Shown here piece by piece: positions 7,700 to 10,150 of a stretch of DNA of 10,150 nucleotides. Origin of the DNA: Jimgerdemannia flammicorona (Eukaryota > Mucoromycota > Endogonomycetes > Endogonales > Endogonaceae); assembly GCA_003990745.1 (NCBI GenBank), contig RBNI01007594.1, forward strand, positions 1 to 10,150, written 5' to 3'. A model generated the notes under the pieces. That model did no database searches, had not been told where the DNA came from, and worked only from the letters and a program-made list of their open reading frames with translations. Every line of letters begins with the position of its first letter. Within the stretch, counting starts at the first letter, position 1. The position numbers were made by a program, and so were the translations under genes.

Positions 7700-8763
7700 G
7701 GTGTAGAGGGAAGATATAGTTTGAGGTGATTGATATGTACCAGTGTTCTCAGGGTTCATCCATCCATGCTTCTTAAATAGATGCTGGTTCCTCTGAGGTT
7801 ATGTACAAGATAAGGTCCTTCCTATTTGGGTTCCAATTTGGCAGCAAAATTTGTTTCAATCATGCTTCTCCAAACTAGTACTTGATCTCCAATCTTGATC
7901 TCCTGATCCTTCTGTTTCTGGTTATAATACTTCTTTTGTCTTTCTTGGGCTTTGATAATCTGACCTGAGGCTTGATTATGTAACTATTCTGCCTTTTTGA
8001 GGAGGTCTCTGAGATTCTTATGGTTATCAGTTCTGGTCCTCTTGGTAAATATCATTTTGAATAGCTTTTGTCTAGTGAAGGCAGCAGGGGTGTTCCAAAT
8101 TTCCCATAAGATCTCAGGTAAGCAGAGGTCTCATTGGTAGGATTGACTTGGGCAAGTCCTTTCTTAATGGTCTGGTTCATTCTTTCTGTCATACCATTGG
8201 TCTGAGAGTGATATGATGTAGTCCATTTAAGGTGGATCTTGTGAATTTGGGCATAACTTGTGATTATATTGTTGATGAATTCTATGCCTCAGTCAGAGAT
8301 GAGTTCTTCTGGGGGTCCATATCTGAGTGTGAGTCCATGGAGAAGACCTACAATGGTTAGGGCATCTGTGATTTCTATTAGGAAAGCTTCAGGCCACTTG
8401 GTCAGATGTTCTACAAATACAAGGATGTATTTGTTTCTTCTTGGTATAACTGGTAGAGGTCTAATTATATCTATTCCCCATTTCTGAAGGATGTTGTCTG
8501 GTGGTGCAATTGGTTGCAATGGTGCTTGATAGTTCTTCCTTCCCTAGTACTTCTGGCAAGTATTACATTTCTTGAGTATATCCCAGACTTGTGTTCTGAG
8601 GTTGGGCCAATATTAGTATGTTGTTCACAGCTTTTCTTCTATATTCACCTGTCCTTGGTGAGCTTTCTGATATTCTTTTCAGATGAGATCTTCTTGTGCC
8701 TTGATGGTCTAAAGAGCTTTCTTTAGAGTGTAGTTCCTCAGGACACCCTTCTTCTGGTTCATT
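7696..8763 (-). pseudogene. Integrase domain of gypsy pol, degenerate
   Basis: Integrase joins element cDNA into host DNA. The zinc-binding HHCC region is visible upstream (AHQGQ near 8655, then CNTCQK with Cys codons at 8567-8565 and 8558-8556). The catalytic core follows: WGIDIIRPLP with Asp at 8471-8469, ELISD with Asp at 8294-8292, and TNGMTERMN with Glu at 8186-8184. The second Asp and the Glu are separated by exactly 35 residues, the D-D-35-E signature, and all three are intact. After a frame change between about 8160 and 8100 (LPEILWEIWNTP) the C-terminal part shows IGDQVLVW, the GPY/F motif (EGPYLVH, about 7820-7800) and HINHLKLY, then TGA at 7698-7696. Stops include TGA right after ELISD, where Arg is usual. 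The linker before the HHCC region contains another frame change. No chromodomain follows. Confidence 0.9.
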
Positions 8764-9208
8764 GGGGCTGGCAGGAAAGTACATCAACATTGTTGTGGAC
8801 TTTTCCTGCTTTGTGAATGATGGTGATCTTGTAATCCTGAAGGATAAGGATCCAGTGGGCCAGGATTTCAGTGGGTTCCTTGTGGTTGAATAGTCATTCG
8901 AGGGCTGTATGGTCTGTGATCAGAGTGAACCTTTTTCCAATGAGGTAATGCTTGAACAGAGTGACCACCTATATAACTGCAAGGTATTCCAGTTTGGTGC
9001 TACCATAGTTCATCTGCTGCTGATTGGTAGCTCAGCTTGCATAAGCTATCACATGGTGTTGTTGGTCAGGTCCTTCTTGGGCTAGAACTGCTCCTAGGCT
9101 ATCTTTGGAAGCATCTGTATATAAGATGAATGGCTTCTGTAGATTGGGGCATACAAGGATTGGTGCTGTAGTCATGTGGTTCTTGAGTTCTTTGAAGGCT
9201 GTTTCTTA
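8764..9208 (-). pseudogene. RNase H domain of gypsy pol, degenerate
   Basis: RNase H degrades the RNA strand of the RNA/DNA hybrid during reverse transcription. The frame continues from the downstream RT part. It starts ETAFKELKNHMTTAPIL and shows the four acidic positions of the family: Asp in YTDASKDSLGAVLAQ (9115-9113), Glu in KLEYLAVI (8989-8987), Asp in TDHTALE (8914-8912) and Asp in NNVDVLSCQP (8785-8783). All are intact, but in-frame stops interrupt the domain after YAS, VI and ALE, at places where Arg or Trp is common. The frame is lost at a run of four C (plus-strand G4, 8764-8767), where NEPEEG continues in another frame. Confidence 0.9.
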
Positions 9209-10150
9209 TGATTCTATCCATTTAAATGGCACTCCTTTCTTGAGAAGGATTCAGATTGGGGCAGCTATTTGGGCAAAATCCTTGATAAACCTTCTGTAGT
9301 AAGATACTAACATCAGAAATGATAATGTTTCCTTTGGGGTCTTGGGTGCTGGCCAATTATTTATCTTTTCAGTTTTTTTTGGGTCTATATGGGTTCCTTC
9401 TTTTGAGACTATGAATCTCAGGAATTCAAGTTTCTATTTCCCAAAGTAGCATTTCTTTGCATTCAGTCTCAAGTGGTTCTTATAGGTGAGCTTGAAGAAT
9501 TCCTCTAGGTGGTATAGGTGTTCTTCGAAATTTGCTGAATAGATGTTGGAATTGTCCATATATACAATCAGGCAGTGGTGGATCAAGGGGATATAGACCA
9601 AATTCATCATTCTCTGAAAGGTGGGGGGGTACATTGCAAAGTCCAAAGAGCATTCAGAGATATTCAAACAGTTTTCTTAGAGCAAAGAAGGCTGTCTTTT
9701 GAATGTCTTTGGGGTCTATGGAGATTTCATAGAATTCTGCAAAAAGGTCCATACTGCTGAAGTATCTGGCATCTTATAACTGATTCAGAAGGTCATCAAT
9801 TCTGGGCAAAGAATAGGTATCCTTTTCAGTGACTGAATTGAGTTTCCTGTAATCCACACAGAGTCTCTATTCTCCTTTCTTTAGTACAATAAGTATAGGG
9901 CTGGCCCAGGGACCAGTAGAGGGTCAGATGACTCTATTGTCTAAGAGTTCTTGAATATGTTCCTTTTTGAATATTTTTAAGTGATGGGGTATTCTATAGG
10001 ATTTCTGCTGGATGGGTGTTGCATTTTCTGTATTTATGCTGTGGTGGTATGATGGATTGTATGGCAGGTTGCCATAATTAGTGGTGAAATATCTTGATAT
10101 TTGTTGAGAAGTTCTACTAGTTATTACTGTTGTTGGGATGTCTTTTTTTT
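9209..10150 (-). pseudogene. Reverse transcriptase domain of gypsy pol, degenerate, cut by window edge
   Basis: RT copies the element RNA into DNA. Read from the right edge, the frame shows LLNKYQDI, then TPIQQKSYRIPHHLK, SPILIVLKKGE in the form [42 protein letters not shown] with the first catalytic Asp at 9749-9747, and LFGLCNVPP. After one extra base in a run of seven C (plus-strand G7, 9623-9629) it continues as TFQRMMN and VYMDNSNIYS. The second Asp of the YMDD box is Asn here (9553-9551). The connection region follows (NWPAPKTPKETLSF, YYRRFIKDFAQIAAPI). Stops occur after VI, KKGE, NQL, EYL, FGK, API and IES, several where Arg or Trp is conserved. A one-base deletion near 10095 also separates LLNKYQDI from the next block. 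Protease and gag would lie beyond the edge. Confidence 0.93.

Larger units (their letters stand above)
5712..10150 (-). mobile_element. Decayed Ty3/gypsy LTR retrotransposon, 5' part beyond window
   Basis: On the minus strand the order is RT, RNase H, integrase, an extra ORF, then the 3' LTR. The RT-RH-INT order defines the Ty3/gypsy (Metaviridae-type) lineage and excludes copia. Gag, protease, primer-binding site and 5' LTR are not in view. The coding part carries about twenty in-frame stops and several frame changes, so it cannot make a working polyprotein. CpG is almost absent, and many stops read as CGA to TGA or TGG to TAG, consistent with C-to-T mutation of a methylated repeat. The GPY/F module is followed by a stop with no chromodomain. 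The pentamer TATAC (5707-5711) would be one half of the target-site duplication; its partner should follow the 5' LTR beyond the right edge. Confidence 0.9.

Noticed and set aside
8514..8726. Plus-strand hydrophobic ORF (70 codons) as a small membrane protein
   Set aside because: It is the reverse complement of the integrase zinc-finger region; the hydrophobicity comes from the antisense of Lys/Glu/Gln-rich coding.

Overview
The window looks like a fungal nuclear contig, most likely from a basidiomycete (Agaricomycetes-type). The reasons are a compact intron-containing gene encoding a Pro/Ser-rich protein, moderate GC in the left part, and a CpG-depleted Ty3/gypsy retrotransposon in the right part. 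The lineage call is inference; nothing in the window identifies a species.

Left part (1-4107) is host-like DNA. It starts with an almost pure G run, followed by about 700 bp of intergenic sequence and putative 3' UTR. One two-exon gene on the minus strand (1601-754) encodes a 254-residue low-complexity protein of unknown function; its first exon is only 13 nt. From 1602 to 4107 I find no gene I can defend: short ORFs overlap on both strands without domain signatures, among simple repeats.

A 24-base poly-A tract (4108-4131) marks an abrupt change. To its right the DNA is AT-rich and almost free of CpG: I count about eight CpG in 6 kb and none from 4132 to about 5862. It contains (i) unassigned AT-rich sequence, (ii) a decayed LTR end from 5156, and (iii) a younger but also decayed Ty3/gypsy element on the minus strand. 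Read 5' to 3' on the minus strand, that element enters at the right edge with reverse transcriptase, then RNase H, integrase (HHCC, D-D-35-E, GPY/F module), an unrecognised third ORF, and a 1433-bp 3' LTR (7144-5712) bounded by TGTAACA/TGTTACA. Gag, protease and the 5' LTR lie beyond the right edge.

The element is inactive as it stands. It carries about twenty in-frame stops, many explicable as CGA to TGA or TGG to TAG, several frame changes, and a lost catalytic aspartate in the YMDD box. These fit C-to-T mutation at methylated CpG.

The most notable observation is the 184-codon ORF between integrase and the LTR. Its ATG overlaps the pol stop as ATGA, it holds one frame for 555 bp without an indel (unlike pol), and its stop codon abuts the first base of the LTR. 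The LTR is also unusually long and contains a degenerate minisatellite with a 44-bp period; the older LTR remnant has its own 44-bp tandem repeat of different sequence.
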